DNA of 64,000 nucleotides, taken from positions 2,781,001 to 2,845,000 of the forward strand of contig NZ_CP015756.1 of the NCBI RefSeq assembly GCF_001877035.1. The letters are read 5' to 3'. Positions 17,255 through 26,263 of the stretch are shown here, piece by piece. How positions within the stretch are numbered: the stretch's first letter is position 1; each line of letters starts with the position of its first letter. The notes beneath the pieces are model-generated. The model ran no database searches. It worked only from the letters and a program-made list of their open reading frames with translations, and had not been told where the DNA came from. This stretch comes from Clostridium estertheticum subsp. estertheticum. Its GTDB lineage: Bacteria; Bacillota; Clostridia; Clostridiales; Clostridiaceae. Position numbers and translations under genes: made by a program.

Positions 17255-18289
17255 TTATATATGAATAATATCTCCTGCACTTGCTTTTTCTAATCGATTA
17301 ATTATAGAATTCCCTAAACCACTATTATTTGGAGCTTGTACATAAATATGACTTACATTCAATTTATCACATTCTCTAATCAAATCAAATATCTTTTGTG
17401 CAGCTATATTTAACATTTTAAAACTTCCTAAACTATATATATGTTGGTAATCCTTAAAATCATTTAAAAATTCTTGAAAACAAATTATAACATCGTTCTC
17501 ATTTGCATTTTCTTTAATCCATTTAGACGTTTTTATATACTCTCCCTCAACCAATGTTAGAGGTGCATCTGGTGCATAGTGTCTATATTTCATTCCTGGA
17601 GCCTTTGGAATATCCATTTCTTTCACGCTTAATAAATCTTTTTTGTATATAAGGTTTGGTATTACCTTACATATGTCATCCAAGCTTATTGCTCCTGGTC
17701 TTAGAAGTATTGGGACTGGAGTAGACATATCTATAATTGTTGACTCCAACCCAATTGAACACGCCCCTCCATCTAAAATGCAAGGAATTTTCCCATTTAA
17801 ATCATTATAGCAATGCTCTACACTAGTAGTTGATGGCTTTCCTGATAAATTTGCAGATGGAGCTACTAATAAAGTTCCACTTTCTTTAATTATAGCCCTT
17901 GCTATTTCACTTTCGGGAAATCTAACTCCTACAGTTTTCATTCCTGCAGTAATTGTATCAGAAATACAATCTTTCTTATTAAAAATTAAAGTTACTGATC
18001 CGGGCCAAAAATTACCAAACATTGTCTCTGCCTCTTTTGAAATATCTTTGCATATATCGTAAACCTGTTCCACTTTATATATATGTACCAATAATGGATT
18101 ATCCTGCGGCCTTCCTTTAACTTCAAAAATTTTTTTTATTGCCTTTTCATTAAAAGCATCTGCAGCTAATCCATAAACAGTTTCTGTTGGAATTGCAATA
18201 ACCTCACCATTTTTTAGATACTCTGCACCTTTTACAATATTTTTGTAATTAATATTTAAATCTTTAACATTTAATATTTCTGTTTTCAT
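17255..18289 (-). CDS. L-threonylcarbamoyladenylate synthase, Sua5 type
   Basis: A 344-residue enzyme that makes threonylcarbamoyl-AMP from threonine, bicarbonate and ATP for t6A37 modification of ANN-decoding tRNAs. The N-terminal YrdC domain (about 15-210) has IPTETVYGLAADAFN, KGRPQDNPLLVHI, SANLSGKPSTT and the STIID motif. The C-terminal 120 residues form the Sua5 domain (PGMKYRHYAP), which separates it from the short TsaC form. An AGGAGG site precedes the start. It appears monocistronic. Confidence 0.95.
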   Translation of the reverse strand: MKTEILNVKDLNINYKNIVKGAEYLKNGEVIAIPTETVYGLAADAFNEKAIKKIFEVKGRPQDNPLLVHIYKVEQVYDICKDISKEAETMFGNFWPGSVTLIFNKKDCISDTITAGMKTVGVRFPESEIARAIIKESGTLLVAPSANLSGKPSTTSVEHCYNDLNGKIPCILDGGACSIGLESTIIDMSTPVPILLRPGAISLDDICKVIPNLIYKKDLLSVKEMDIPKAPGMKYRHYAPDAPLTLVEGEYIKTSKWIKENANENDVIICFQEFLNDFKDYQHIYSLGSFKMLNIAAQKIFDLIRECDKLNVSHIYVQAPNNSGLGNSIINRLEKASAGDIIHI

Positions 18290-18444
18290 AGATAACCTGC
18301 CTCCTATTTGAGTGGCGTATTTTTCTAAATATCATAAAGAAATATAGAAAACCAATATCGCCTTAACTTTTGAAAATATAGTGTTTTCTAATGTTTTAAG
18401 AATGGAAAATAGCCTGAAAGTGAAAGTAATATACTCACTAATAA

Positions 18445-18476
18445 AGTAAAGCCATATCGTTAGATATGACTTTACT
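18445..18476 (-). terminator. Hairpin of the CATATC/GATATG family
   Basis: Arms AGTAAAGCCATATC and GATATGACTTTACT (13 of 14 paired), loop GTTA, 33 bases past the stop of the acetyltransferase gene at 18509. Core shared with 15462 and 44472. Confidence 0.55.
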
Positions 18477-18508
18477 TGTGAAGAATGAGACACAAAATAC
18501 CAACCTGT

Positions 18509-19141
18509 TCACTTTAACTTATCAATGTTCCCTGATTGAATATATTTAACATTTGCTTGGATTTTTTCATATGTCCAATTCCACCACTTAATTTTAAGCA
18601 ATTTAGAAATTGTTTCATCATCATACCTTTTCTTTATAACTTTTGCGGGTACTCCTCCAACAATAGTATATGGAGGAACATCCTTGGTAACCAATGCTCT
18701 AGTTGCAATAATTGCACCATCACCAATCTTCACCCCTGACATGATTATAGCGTCATAACCTATCCACACATCATTTCCAATTTCAATATCACCCTTATTA
18801 TCCCATGCATCGGTTATATGGCTGACGGGTAAATCCCATTCCTCATAAAATATTGGAAATGTATAATTAGATAGTGATTTCATTGTGTGATTTCCACTTG
18901 TCATAAGAAACTTCGCTTTACATGAAATTGAACAAAACTTTCCAATTATTAATTTATCATTGTTTACAGCATACTGATATAATACATTATTTTCTTCGAA
19001 ATCCCTTGGATCATTATTAAAATCATTATATATTGTATAATCTCCAACTTTTATATTATCCCTTGTAATTACATTTTTAAGATATATTGTTTGGTTGTCA
19101 TTACTTCTTGGATATATTTTATTTGAATTTGGAATAGTCAT
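18509..19141 (-). CDS. Vat/CatB-type xenobiotic O-acetyltransferase
   Basis: A 210-residue hexapeptide acyltransferase. The left-handed helix repeats include IGKFCSIS and IGNDVWIGYDAIIMSG, followed by DGAIIATRALVTKDVPPY and VGGVPAKVIKKRY. SGNHTM carries the His expected to be catalytic in streptogramin A (Vat) and CatB acetyltransferases. The N-terminal half with YQYAVNNDKLIIGKF also matches XATs. Drug acetylation is likely from family membership, but many chromosomal members have unproven substrates. Confidence 0.88.
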   Translation of the reverse strand: MTIPNSNKIYPRSNDNQTIYLKNVITRDNIKVGDYTIYNDFNNDPRDFEENNVLYQYAVNNDKLIIGKFCSISCKAKFLMTSGNHTMKSLSNYTFPIFYEEWDLPVSHITDAWDNKGDIEIGNDVWIGYDAIIMSGVKIGDGAIIATRALVTKDVPPYTIVGGVPAKVIKKRYDDETISKLLKIKWWNWTYEKIQANVKYIQSGNIDKLK

Positions 19142-19328
19142 ATTTAAATCTCTCCTTTGTATTAAAATACTTTAATGCCTATTCCATTATTACAATGCAT
19201 TTTTTCATACAATCACTCCTCAAACAGCAACCCTTATATATCATATTATACCATATTATTCAATAATTAAAAGAATTAGAAAACAAAATAGTACATCCAC
19301 ATTTGAAATTATTAATACGGGATTTAAA

Positions 19329-19383
19329 AGAAGGAAAAACATAGAGGTCACTATGAATTAATGACCTCTATGTTTTTCCTTCT
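19329..19383. terminator. Long bidirectional-type hairpin overlapping the yjdF 3' end
   Basis: Perfect 22-bp arms (19329-19350 and 19362-19383) around an 11-base loop. The stop codon of yjdF is in the loop and its last codons (KEKHRGH) form one arm. On the minus strand the arm ends in a weak T stretch (CTTTTAAA). Confidence 0.75.
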
Positions 19384-19774
19384 TTTTCAACTCATGCATT
19401 GCAAATTGCCTTTCTTTTTCTTGTTCATTTTCATCTTTTGAATTCTTTTTTCTTTCTACAATATTTGATTCTTGCTGCAATTTCATAGCAAGTTGTGCTT
19501 TGGTTCCTATCCCATTATTTTCGGTTTGTTTCTTTATTTGCTTTTGAAGTTTTTTAGGATTTATCTTTTTATCTTTAAATTCTTTAATTGATAAATAGTT
19601 ACTAAACCTTAAATTACAAAATTCTTTTAATATAAAATCATACACCTCATAATCCTTTGGCTCAGAACCAAATACAACCTTCGAAACTTCATATTTTTTT
19701 GCGGATATTCTCTCAAAAACACCTACCCAAAACATACCTTCAAAAAATACAGTAAGCTTAATACTAACGTTCAT
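19358..19774 (-). CDS. yjdF: YjdF family protein (DUF2992)
   Basis: A 138-residue protein. The N-terminal VSIKLTVFFEGMFWVGVFER and AKKYEVSKVVFGSEPKDYEVY, and the highly charged C-terminus ending KKKEKHRGH, are diagnostic of YjdF/DUF2992. The biochemical function is unknown. Its genes are classically preceded by the yjdF riboswitch, which binds aza-aromatic compounds, so a role in dealing with toxic heterocycles is inferred. The C-terminal codons lie inside the terminator stem. Confidence 0.93.
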   Translation of the reverse strand: MNVSIKLTVFFEGMFWVGVFERISAKKYEVSKVVFGSEPKDYEVYDFILKEFCNLRFSNYLSIKEFKDKKINPKKLQKQIKKQTENNGIGTKAQLAMKLQQESNIVERKKNSKDENEQEKERQFAMHELKKKEKHRGH

Positions 19775-19799
19775 TTTAAATCTCCTCCTGATATATAAA

Positions 19800-19900
19800 A
19801 CTAAATATAGAGAATGGACGACCCCAGGAGGGAAGGTTACTGCTATCTACGTTCATATAGATAGGTTTGGACTACCAACCAAAACTGTGTTTTTATTTCT
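19800..19900 (-). ncRNA. Probable yjdF (aza-aromatic) riboswitch
   Basis: About 100 bases of structured leader on the minus strand directly before yjdF. I see a hairpin CTATCTA/TAGATAG (19843-19864), a G-rich to C-rich pairing region near 19864-19885 (GGTTGG with CCAAACC), and a conserved-looking CCTCCTGGGG segment. Position, size and the downstream gene match the known yjdF motif. I have not scored it against the covariance model. Confidence 0.72.
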
Positions 19901-20096
19901 AATTATATAATACTATATTTACATTTAATATACAAAATAGTTTAAATATGTTGCGTATAATAGGTATATTGGGTATGTAAATTGGTACTAAGCCACTAAT
20001 ATGTATGTACTTGTAAATAATAGCACTATATCATATAGTTATACCAACAGAAACATATTTTGGAATTATAAAATAAAAAAATAGGAGTGAAAAATA

Positions 20097-20903
20097 ATGG
20101 AATTAATTAAAGTAAATCAATTAAAGTGTATTAAATGTGGGATTTGTACGAAAGTATGCCCACCAAAAATCTTGGGTATGAACGAAAATGGTCCTATAGC
20201 CATTAAGCCGCAAGGATGTATAGCCTGTGGACAATGTGTTGCTGTATGCCCTACCAGTGCAATTGACAATATCAAATCACCCTTAAATAAACAGACCACT
20301 CTAAAAAAGTTCCCAGTTATAAATCAAGAGACTGCTAAACAGTTTCTTAGGTCTAGACGATCAATCCGATGTTACAAAGATATGGCAGTACAACGAGAGC
20401 AATTAATCGAATTAGTTAATATTGCACGTTTCGCGCCTACTGCTAGTAATCAGCAAGGAATATCATATATAATTGTTGAAGATAAAAAAATACTAAAAAA
20501 AGCTACAGAGGTTGTCATAGAGTGGATGGAATCACAAGGTGAAAATCCTTTACACTGGAGTTTTCCTTATCATATTCGTGCTTATAGAGAAACTGGAATT
20601 GATCAAATATTACGTGATGCTCCAAATTTAATTTTAGCAATGGCTCCAAAAGAAATGAAAAATGGTAGAGAAAATACAATCTTTTCATTTGCTTACTTGG
20701 AATTGTTTGCAACGACTCTCGGATTAGGTAGCTGTTGGGATGGACTCCTTGAAATGTGTGCATTTGCTAATTATTATCCACTATTAGAGTTATTTAATAT
20801 TCCGAAGAATAAGGTGTTAACAGGTGCAGTTATGGTTGGGTATCCTCAATATGTCTATAAACGACTGGTAGATCGTAACCCATTAGATGTTACTTGGATT
20901 TAA
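20097..20903 (+). CDS. Ferredoxin-nitroreductase fusion protein
   Basis: A 268-residue protein. The N-terminus has two 4Fe-4S motifs (CIKCGICTKVCPP at about 11-23 and CIACGQCVAVCPT at about 41-53). A nitroreductase domain follows at about 80-268 (SRRSIRCYKDMAVQREQLIE, ARFAPTASNQQG, LGLGSCWDGLLE). It would pass electrons from the clusters to FMN and reduce nitro or quinone-like compounds, in the cytoplasm. Common in anaerobes. The GGAGTG site precedes the ATG. It appears monocistronic. Confidence 0.95.
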   Translation: MELIKVNQLKCIKCGICTKVCPPKILGMNENGPIAIKPQGCIACGQCVAVCPTSAIDNIKSPLNKQTTLKKFPVINQETAKQFLRSRRSIRCYKDMAVQREQLIELVNIARFAPTASNQQGISYIIVEDKKILKKATEVVIEWMESQGENPLHWSFPYHIRAYRETGIDQILRDAPNLILAMAPKEMKNGRENTIFSFAYLELFATTLGLGSCWDGLLEMCAFANYYPLLELFNIPKNKVLTGAVMVGYPQYVYKRLVDRNPLDVTWI

Positions 20904-20975
20904 TAACATGCATTAAATCTTTAAAAGCATAACATAAGATAAACTTGTGATGAATGCTACTATCTTTCTCTACAT

Positions 20976-21006
20976 TTAAAAAAAGGAACAAAATTAATTG
21001 TTCCTT
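20976..21006 (-). terminator. Rho-independent terminator of the fructokinase gene
   Basis: Perfect 9-bp arms AAGGAACAA/TTGTTCCTT (20983-20991, 20998-21006) with a 6-base loop. On the minus strand the stem is followed by seven T. It lies 67 bases past the fructokinase stop. Confidence 0.8.
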
Positions 21007-21072
21007 ATCCATAATTTTCATATTTATATATAAGGTAACTAGTCTTAAACCTTGTTTTGTTACTTATTTAAA

Positions 21073-22029
21073 CTATTTTAACATTTGTACTTCTTCCAGC
21101 GTTGGTAGAGATGCTATAGCCCCGAGCTTTGTACATGTAATAGCGCCAACTTTATTACTAAAAGTTATTATATCTTTAATAATACCCGGATTATTCATAA
21201 ATGATTTTGGATCCTTTAGCTGTGCAAGTTTATAAAGAAATGCGCCTACAAATGCATCACCAGCTCCTGTTGAATCAATACATTTAATTTTTATACTATT
21301 GATTATACTACTTCCTTCATTGGTAGAAATTAATGTGCCTGCTTCTCCAAGTGTAACAGCTACTACTTTTGCACCTAAGCTATGAAACAACTTAATACCT
21401 TCATCTAAATTTTCTTTACCTGAAATTATTTTTATTTCTTCATCACTTACTTTAACAAAATCTGAATATTTAAGACATTGTTTTGATATTTCTACAAAGT
21501 CACTCAATCTATTTTTCCACAAATCTATTCTATAATTAGGATCAAAAGAAATAAAAACTTCATTTTCAAAAGCAAGCTCCATGGCTTTTAAATAAGTTTC
21601 CTTTGAAGGTCCACCTAAAAGTGCAGTTGCAGAACCAAAATGCATTATCTTAAAAGATTTTAGCTTATCACGATCTAGCTCATCAAAAGTTAATAATTCA
21701 TCTGCACCTCTATTAAAAATAAAATCTCTTTCTCCATCTCCATTCAACGAAACAAATGCTAAAGTAGTCTTAGAATTTTTATCAAATATAAGCATAGATG
21801 TGTCTACTCCGGCTTCCTCTAATGTTTCCTTCAAGAACATACCAAAGTTATCATTACCAACTTTCCCTGCAAAATATGCTCGGCCTCCCAACTTTGATAT
21901 TGCTGCTGATACGTTAGCCGGTGCACCTCCTGCTTTTTTTACAAAATTTTCTCCTTTGGTTAAACCACTATTAATATCTGAACAAATAAAATCAATTAAC
22001 AATTCACCAATACATAGTATTTTATTCAT
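21073..22029 (-). CDS. PfkB-family carbohydrate kinase (fructokinase-like)
   Basis: A 318-residue ribokinase-fold sugar kinase. Signature 1 is near KKAGGAPANVSAAISKLGG, and signature 2 is DSTGAGDAFVGAFLY with the catalytic Asp. The GELLIDF start and DPNYRIDLWKN match fructokinases (ScrK/CscK). It would phosphorylate fructose or a related sugar with ATP. No transporter or glycosidase gene is adjacent, so the substrate is inferred. AGGAGG precedes the ATG. Confidence 0.9.
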   Translation of the reverse strand: MNKILCIGELLIDFICSDINSGLTKGENFVKKAGGAPANVSAAISKLGGRAYFAGKVGNDNFGMFLKETLEEAGVDTSMLIFDKNSKTTLAFVSLNGDGERDFIFNRGADELLTFDELDRDKLKSFKIMHFGSATALLGGPSKETYLKAMELAFENEVFISFDPNYRIDLWKNRLSDFVEISKQCLKYSDFVKVSDEEIKIISGKENLDEGIKLFHSLGAKVVAVTLGEAGTLISTNEGSSIINSIKIKCIDSTGAGDAFVGAFLYKLAQLKDPKSFMNNPGIIKDIITFSNKVGAITCTKLGAIASLPTLEEVQMLK

Positions 22030-22170
22030 AATACGCCTCCTAATTCCAATTATTATTCATTTACTTTAACACATTTCAGACTAAATTGTATATATACCTT
22101 TTATTTTTGATGTTTATCTACCTTTTATTTCTATTTTTGATATTTATTACTCTTGAAATTGGTTATGCTC

Positions 22171-22199
22171 TTGACGCCGTTTACAAAATACAGTAAAAT
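22171..22199 (+). promoter_or_regulatory. Vegetative promoter for the YczE-like gene
   Basis: TTGACG at 22171-22176 and TAAAAT at 22194-22199 with a 17-bp spacer, about 105 bases before the coding start. Confidence 0.55.
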
Positions 22200-22303
22200 G
22201 AAAACAAGCGAAGCTAACTGAAACATAAATCGAACATAAATGAATACCGATAAACGTGTTGCAGATTACGAAACTATAAAATATAAAGAAAGGAATGGAA
22301 AAT

Positions 22304-22984
22304 ATGACTAAAAAACTAAATCTAATTAAAAGACTAACTATATTTTTTGTAGGAATGAGTATTATACAGATTGGAGTAGCATTATTTTTAAAAACTAATA
22401 TTGGTTCCGATCCATTTACTTTATTCACTCAAGGAATAGCATCTTTATTAAATAAAACACCCGGAAATGCTAATATGGTTATTTTATTTGTATTGTTTTG
22501 CATAATACTTGCAGTTGAAAGACGTCGTATAAAGATAGGAACACTTATATGCGTTGTTGGAGTAGGACCCATTATTGACCTTGGAGTAAAGGCTGTTTCG
22601 TTTTTCCCAATTACATCTTTAAATATTGGTGCAAAAATACTTTTAGTCGTAATAGGTTGTGTTTTAATTGCAATTGGATTTTCTATGCTTAAAGCAAGTA
22701 ATCTAGGTGTAGCACCAAATGACATTGTTCCATTTATTGTAAAAGATAAAATCAATCTAGAATACCGTTGGATTCGTATGGTGTTAGATATTAGCTTTGT
22801 AATAATAGGCTTTGCACTCGGCGGAGTATTTGGAATAGGTACAATAATATCCGCATTATTAACAGGCCCATGTATACAATTTTGTCTTCCGTATGGAGAA
22901 AAGTTCGTAAATATTATTGTTAAAGATGAAGATGAAGATGCGTCTGTATCTGAATCTGAAGAAAATATATCTTTAAGGGCTTAA
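22304..22984 (+). CDS. YczE/YyaS/YitT-family membrane protein
   Basis: About 226 residues with five to six transmembrane helices and a short acidic C-terminal tail. LFLKTNIGSDPFTLFTQGI and ASNLGVAPNDIVPFIV are the two repeat signatures of the YczE/YitT group. Function is unknown; B. subtilis YczE is linked to surfactin production. The ATG at 22304 has AAAGGA 9 bases upstream. An ATG at 22295 sits directly against that site and is less likely. Confidence 0.85.
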   Translation: MTKKLNLIKRLTIFFVGMSIIQIGVALFLKTNIGSDPFTLFTQGIASLLNKTPGNANMVILFVLFCIILAVERRRIKIGTLICVVGVGPIIDLGVKAVSFFPITSLNIGAKILLVVIGCVLIAIGFSMLKASNLGVAPNDIVPFIVKDKINLEYRWIRMVLDISFVIIGFALGGVFGIGTIISALLTGPCIQFCLPYGEKFVNIIVKDEDEDASVSESEENISLRA

Positions 22985-23172
22985 ATTTAAAAGCTAACGA
23001 TGTTGCAATAATTCTTTGAGAGAGAGACATTTAACCTAATAGGAAAATATTTTTTTGAATGTCTCTTGCTTAAGGAATTAATTAAATTAAACTTATATAA
23101 GTTCCAGTATTTGTTTGGGATTTTGCAAAATATAATTTGCATTAATTCCAATTGATGATTTAGCACACCCAG

Positions 23173-23931
23173 CTAAATTCCACCGAAGCGTCTATCTCTT
23201 TTTTGATAATCATGTATCGCCATATGTAAATGCTTAGCCTTAAAATCAGGCCAATATATATCTGAATACCAAAACTCTGAATAAGCACTTTGCCACAGCA
23301 GAAAATTACTTAGCCTCTGTTCTCCACTTGGTCTTATAATAATATCGGGATCAGGCATTCCAGCCGTATATAAATAGTTAGCCACTAATTTTTCATCTAA
23401 ATCAACTTTATTTATTTTTCCATACTCAATATCTTCATTAATTTTTTTAAAGGCCATAATCAATTCAGCTCTGCCACCATAATTAAAGGCTAAATTTAAT
23501 ACTAACCCCTTATTATTCTTTGACTTTTCAAATGCATTATTCAATGCATTTTGGCATATTAATGGAAGTTTAGTTATATCACCGATATTGTTTATTACAA
23601 CATCGTTTTTATATAACTCTTCAAACTCACTTTTAAGATATTCTACAAGCAACTTCATTAAAGCATTTACTTCATCAGCCGGTCTTCCCCAGTTTTCCGT
23701 TGAAAACCCGTATAATGTTAAATATTTTACACCTATTTTACTACATTCTTTTACTACATCCCTTAAAGCTTCAACCCCTGCTTTATGACCTATATTTCTA
23801 GGTAATTTCCGTTTTTTTGCCCATCTTCCATTTCCGTCCATAATAATTCCGATATGTTTAGGAATATTATTCATATCTATAGAACAATCATCAGTTATTA
23901 ATAGTTTCTTCTTTTTAAAAATATTCCACAT
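23173..23931 (-). CDS. uppS: Isoprenyl transferase (undecaprenyl diphosphate synthase)
   Basis: A 252-residue cis-prenyltransferase that extends farnesyl diphosphate with isopentenyl diphosphate to make the undecaprenyl carrier for cell-wall synthesis. Motifs are IGIIMDGNGRWAKKR with the catalytic Asp, TLYGFSTENWGRP, LAFNYGGRAEL, and IRPSGEQRLSNFLLWQ with SEFWY. Full length. It stands alone, away from the usual frr-uppS-cdsA cluster, so it may be a second copy. Confidence 0.95.
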   Translation of the reverse strand: MWNIFKKKKLLITDDCSIDMNNIPKHIGIIMDGNGRWAKKRKLPRNIGHKAGVEALRDVVKECSKIGVKYLTLYGFSTENWGRPADEVNALMKLLVEYLKSEFEELYKNDVVINNIGDITKLPLICQNALNNAFEKSKNNKGLVLNLAFNYGGRAELIMAFKKINEDIEYGKINKVDLDEKLVANYLYTAGMPDPDIIIRPSGEQRLSNFLLWQSAYSEFWYSDIYWPDFKAKHLHMAIHDYQKRDRRFGGI

Positions 23932-24142
23932 TAATTTTACTCCCCCCTCCTATGTAATCATCGCATAATAACCATTAAATTTCCTGCTTCTTTCTTTAAA
24001 CTAATATATATGATAAAATCCATTTAACAATTATTCAATTCTTCTGTTTTTATAATAATATTTTGCTTAGCTATTGATTACAATTTCGACCAATAATATA
24101 CATTTATATCATACCATAATTATGAGGTGAGGAGCTATTTAA

Positions 24143-24226
24143 ATGAAAGGTAATTCATCACCACAATCTATTTTTAGAAATAAAAAAAAGTTAAAAATAC
24201 ATATCATAATCGATATGGATTTTTAA
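24143..24226 (+). CDS. Possible 27-residue ORF
   Basis: A short ORF with a good GAGGTGAGGAG leader. It encodes a basic, hydrophobic-ended peptide (start MKGNSSPQSIF, end IIIDMDF). Its second half overlaps the hairpin at 24193-24224. It may be a truncated gene start rather than a functional peptide. Confidence 0.3.
   Translation: MKGNSSPQSIFRNKKKLKIHIIIDMDF
24193..24224 (-). terminator. Hairpin terminator of the SH3 fragment
   Basis: Arms AAAAATACATATC and GATATGGATTTTT (12 of 13 paired) with a 6-base loop, 20 bases past the stop at 24244. The A/T tracts at both ends allow termination on either strand. Confidence 0.6.
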
Positions 24227-24243
24227 GTTTCAATATATAATGC

Positions 24244-24519
24244 TTATTTAGTTGTTATTTTTACATATTGATTACTTACATATCCTATTTTACCACTATA
24301 GCTTATTTTATAAAAATTACCTACTTTTCCCATAATTTCAATTTTAGTCTTGTTAGCTAATTTCCCTTGTATAGAAGAAGTAGTTGATGCCCCAGTTTTT
24401 ATGTTTACAATAGATGTTGTTACACCATCTTGTACTTTAGATACTACTGGTTGTTTAACTACACTACCTAATACTTGTACATATTTATTCGCAATACTTG
24501 TACTATTATTATAATTCAC
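24244..24519 (-). CDS. Orphan bacterial SH3 domain protein, probably truncated
   Basis: 91 codons from a GTG. Residues 33-89 form a bacterial SH3 domain (VNIKTGASTTSSIQGKLANK, then NFYKISYSGKIGYVSNQYV), which binds cell-wall peptides in exported hydrolases. There is no signal peptide and no catalytic domain. The frame is open only seven codons above the GTG before a TGA. No good ribosome site is seen. It looks like the C-terminal piece of a secreted wall enzyme whose 5' part is lost. Confidence 0.6.
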   Translation of the reverse strand: MNYNNSTSIANKYVQVLGSVVKQPVVSKVQDGVTTSIVNIKTGASTTSSIQGKLANKTKIEIMGKVGNFYKISYSGKIGYVSNQYVKITTK

Positions 24520-24749
24520 ATTATTTATACCTATAGATACTAATCAATTTTATTGAAAAACCGTTATAATCTAAATTTAGAGCTAATTCTAAAAATTATT
24601 TTTATTAATTTCAATTATAATTTGCCGTACACCCCAAATAATTGCTATAATAAACAAATAAGATAATAACTTATTATAATAACAACATATGGTAAAATAT
24701 TTAAATACATATGACAAATTCTAATAAAACAAGATGAGGAGTATTTTAA

Positions 24750-25790
24750 ATGCAAACAATAATAGAATTATTTCACAAAGAATCGGTAATAAAAGTATTA
24801 TTAATAGCAGCTTTAGTATTATTTGCTTTCCTAATCAGATCTATTTTAAATTTGGTTTTATTAACTTTTATGATTTCTTATTTAGCAAATAGTCTACAAA
24901 GTTTATTAACTGAACAAATTAACAAGGTTATAAAGGTAAACCCAGCTATTATTACTATAATTATATACATGTTTATGACAATAACTGTAGTGCTACTAGC
25001 AGTGAAATATATACCACTTGCCATTTCTCAAAGTTTACATATTTTACGTAGAATGGAATACAATAATTTCGTAATAGATACAAAAGGAACTATGAAGTAT
25101 TTCGCACCTATATTTCATCAAATCAACATAGCAAGTTATGCTAAAACTGGGATTCAAAGTATTATGATTTTTATAACTGATTTTGGTAAATGTGGCTTGA
25201 ATTTTTTTATGGCACTTCTATTAAGTTTGGTATTTGTATTAGAGAAAGCTAGTGTATTAAAATTTCTATATAAGTTTAAACATAGTAAAGTATCTTCAGC
25301 ATACAATTATTTAAGCTATTTTGGTAATAATTTTTTAAATTCTTTTGGTAAAGTAATACGAGCTCAAATAATGATAGCTATTGCAAATACAACATTATCA
25401 ATTATAGGACTTACTATAATGGGCTTTCCTGCATTGTTCGCCCTTGCCTTTATGATATTTATTTTAAGTCTTGTACCTGTAGTTGGAGTGTTTTTTTCTT
25501 TAATTCCCTTATGTCTAATTGCCTTTAAAATAGGAGGATTAATTAAAGTAGTTTTTGTACTTATTATGATCTTGGTAATTCATACTATTGAAAGTTATGT
25601 TTTAAACCCAATGTTTATGTCTGATACAACCCATCTTCCAATATTTTTTACTTTTACAACATTAATAATATCAGAACAGTTTATGGGAACTTGGGGTCTG
25701 TTACTTGGTATACCAATTGTTATTTTCGCATTAGATTTAATTGGGGTGGATTTGAATGAAAAAAACGACTCCAAGATAAAAAAAATTTAA
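24750..25790 (+). CDS. AI-2E family transporter (YdiK/PerM-like)
   Basis: A 346-residue protein with about eight transmembrane helices in the AI-2E pattern. An N-terminal pair leads into a long soluble stretch and then helices with MGFPALFALAFMIFILSLVP, the family hallmark region. The C-terminal half has HTIESYVLNPMFMSDTTHLP. Members export autoinducer-2-like molecules or act as Na+/H+ antiporters; the substrate here is unknown. GAGGAG precedes the start. Weak GAAGGAG/CTCCTTC pairing about 85 bases downstream may terminate it. Confidence 0.9.
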   Translation: MQTIIELFHKESVIKVLLIAALVLFAFLIRSILNLVLLTFMISYLANSLQSLLTEQINKVIKVNPAIITIIIYMFMTITVVLLAVKYIPLAISQSLHILRRMEYNNFVIDTKGTMKYFAPIFHQINIASYAKTGIQSIMIFITDFGKCGLNFFMALLLSLVFVLEKASVLKFLYKFKHSKVSSAYNYLSYFGNNFLNSFGKVIRAQIMIAIANTTLSIIGLTIMGFPALFALAFMIFILSLVPVVGVFFSLIPLCLIAFKIGGLIKVVFVLIMILVIHTIESYVLNPMFMSDTTHLPIFFTFTTLIISEQFMGTWGLLLGIPIVIFALDLIGVDLNEKNDSKIKKI

Positions 25791-26042
25791 AGAGAAATTT
25801 ATATCATAATAAACGCTTACCAAACAATAGTAAATATCTAGCTAAAAATATTAACACCCATTATAATTAAACATGAAGGAGTGAAACACCTACATCATAA
25901 AAGCTCCTTCAATTCCATTTTCCATCTGTCTCGATTACTATAGCTTCATTGTCTATGGCAAAATGGTTAGCTCCTATTATCCTATAATACAAATAATTTT
26001 ACTTAACCCTTTTATACGATCGCAATGTAACTTTTAAAAATA

Positions 26043-26246
26043 TTATAAACTTTCATCTTCCCAAAACAAATCATTTAAAGTTTTATTTAAGGTTTTACAT
26101 ATTGCGATACATAACTTAATGGATGGATTATATTTTCCAGATTCAATAAGCCCAATTGTTTGCCTTGTAACTCTCACATTGTCTGCCAATTGTTCTTGAG
26201 ATAAGTCACATTCAATTCTAGCTATTTTCATTTTTTTATTCTTCAT
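26043..26246 (-). CDS. XRE-family helix-turn-helix regulator
   Basis: A 67-residue Cro/CI-type protein (CDLSQEQLADNVRVTRQTI, then IESGKYNPSIKLCIAICKTL), ending LNDLFWED, the familiar small YozG/Xre form. An AGGAG site lies 6 bases before the ATG. It is downstream of, and 17 bases from, the membrane protein gene at 26264, so the two form an operon. It probably controls the pair, perhaps through the inverted repeat at 26999. Confidence 0.93.
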   Translation of the reverse strand: MKNKKMKIARIECDLSQEQLADNVRVTRQTIGLIESGKYNPSIKLCIAICKTLNKTLNDLFWEDESL

Positions 26247-26263
26247 ATTTTTCTCCTGTTATA

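Noticed and set aside
18509-19141. Serine acetyltransferase or sugar acetyltransferase
   Set aside because: The NH-containing loop (SGNHTM) and the C-terminal half fit Vat/CatB enzymes better than CysE or LacA.
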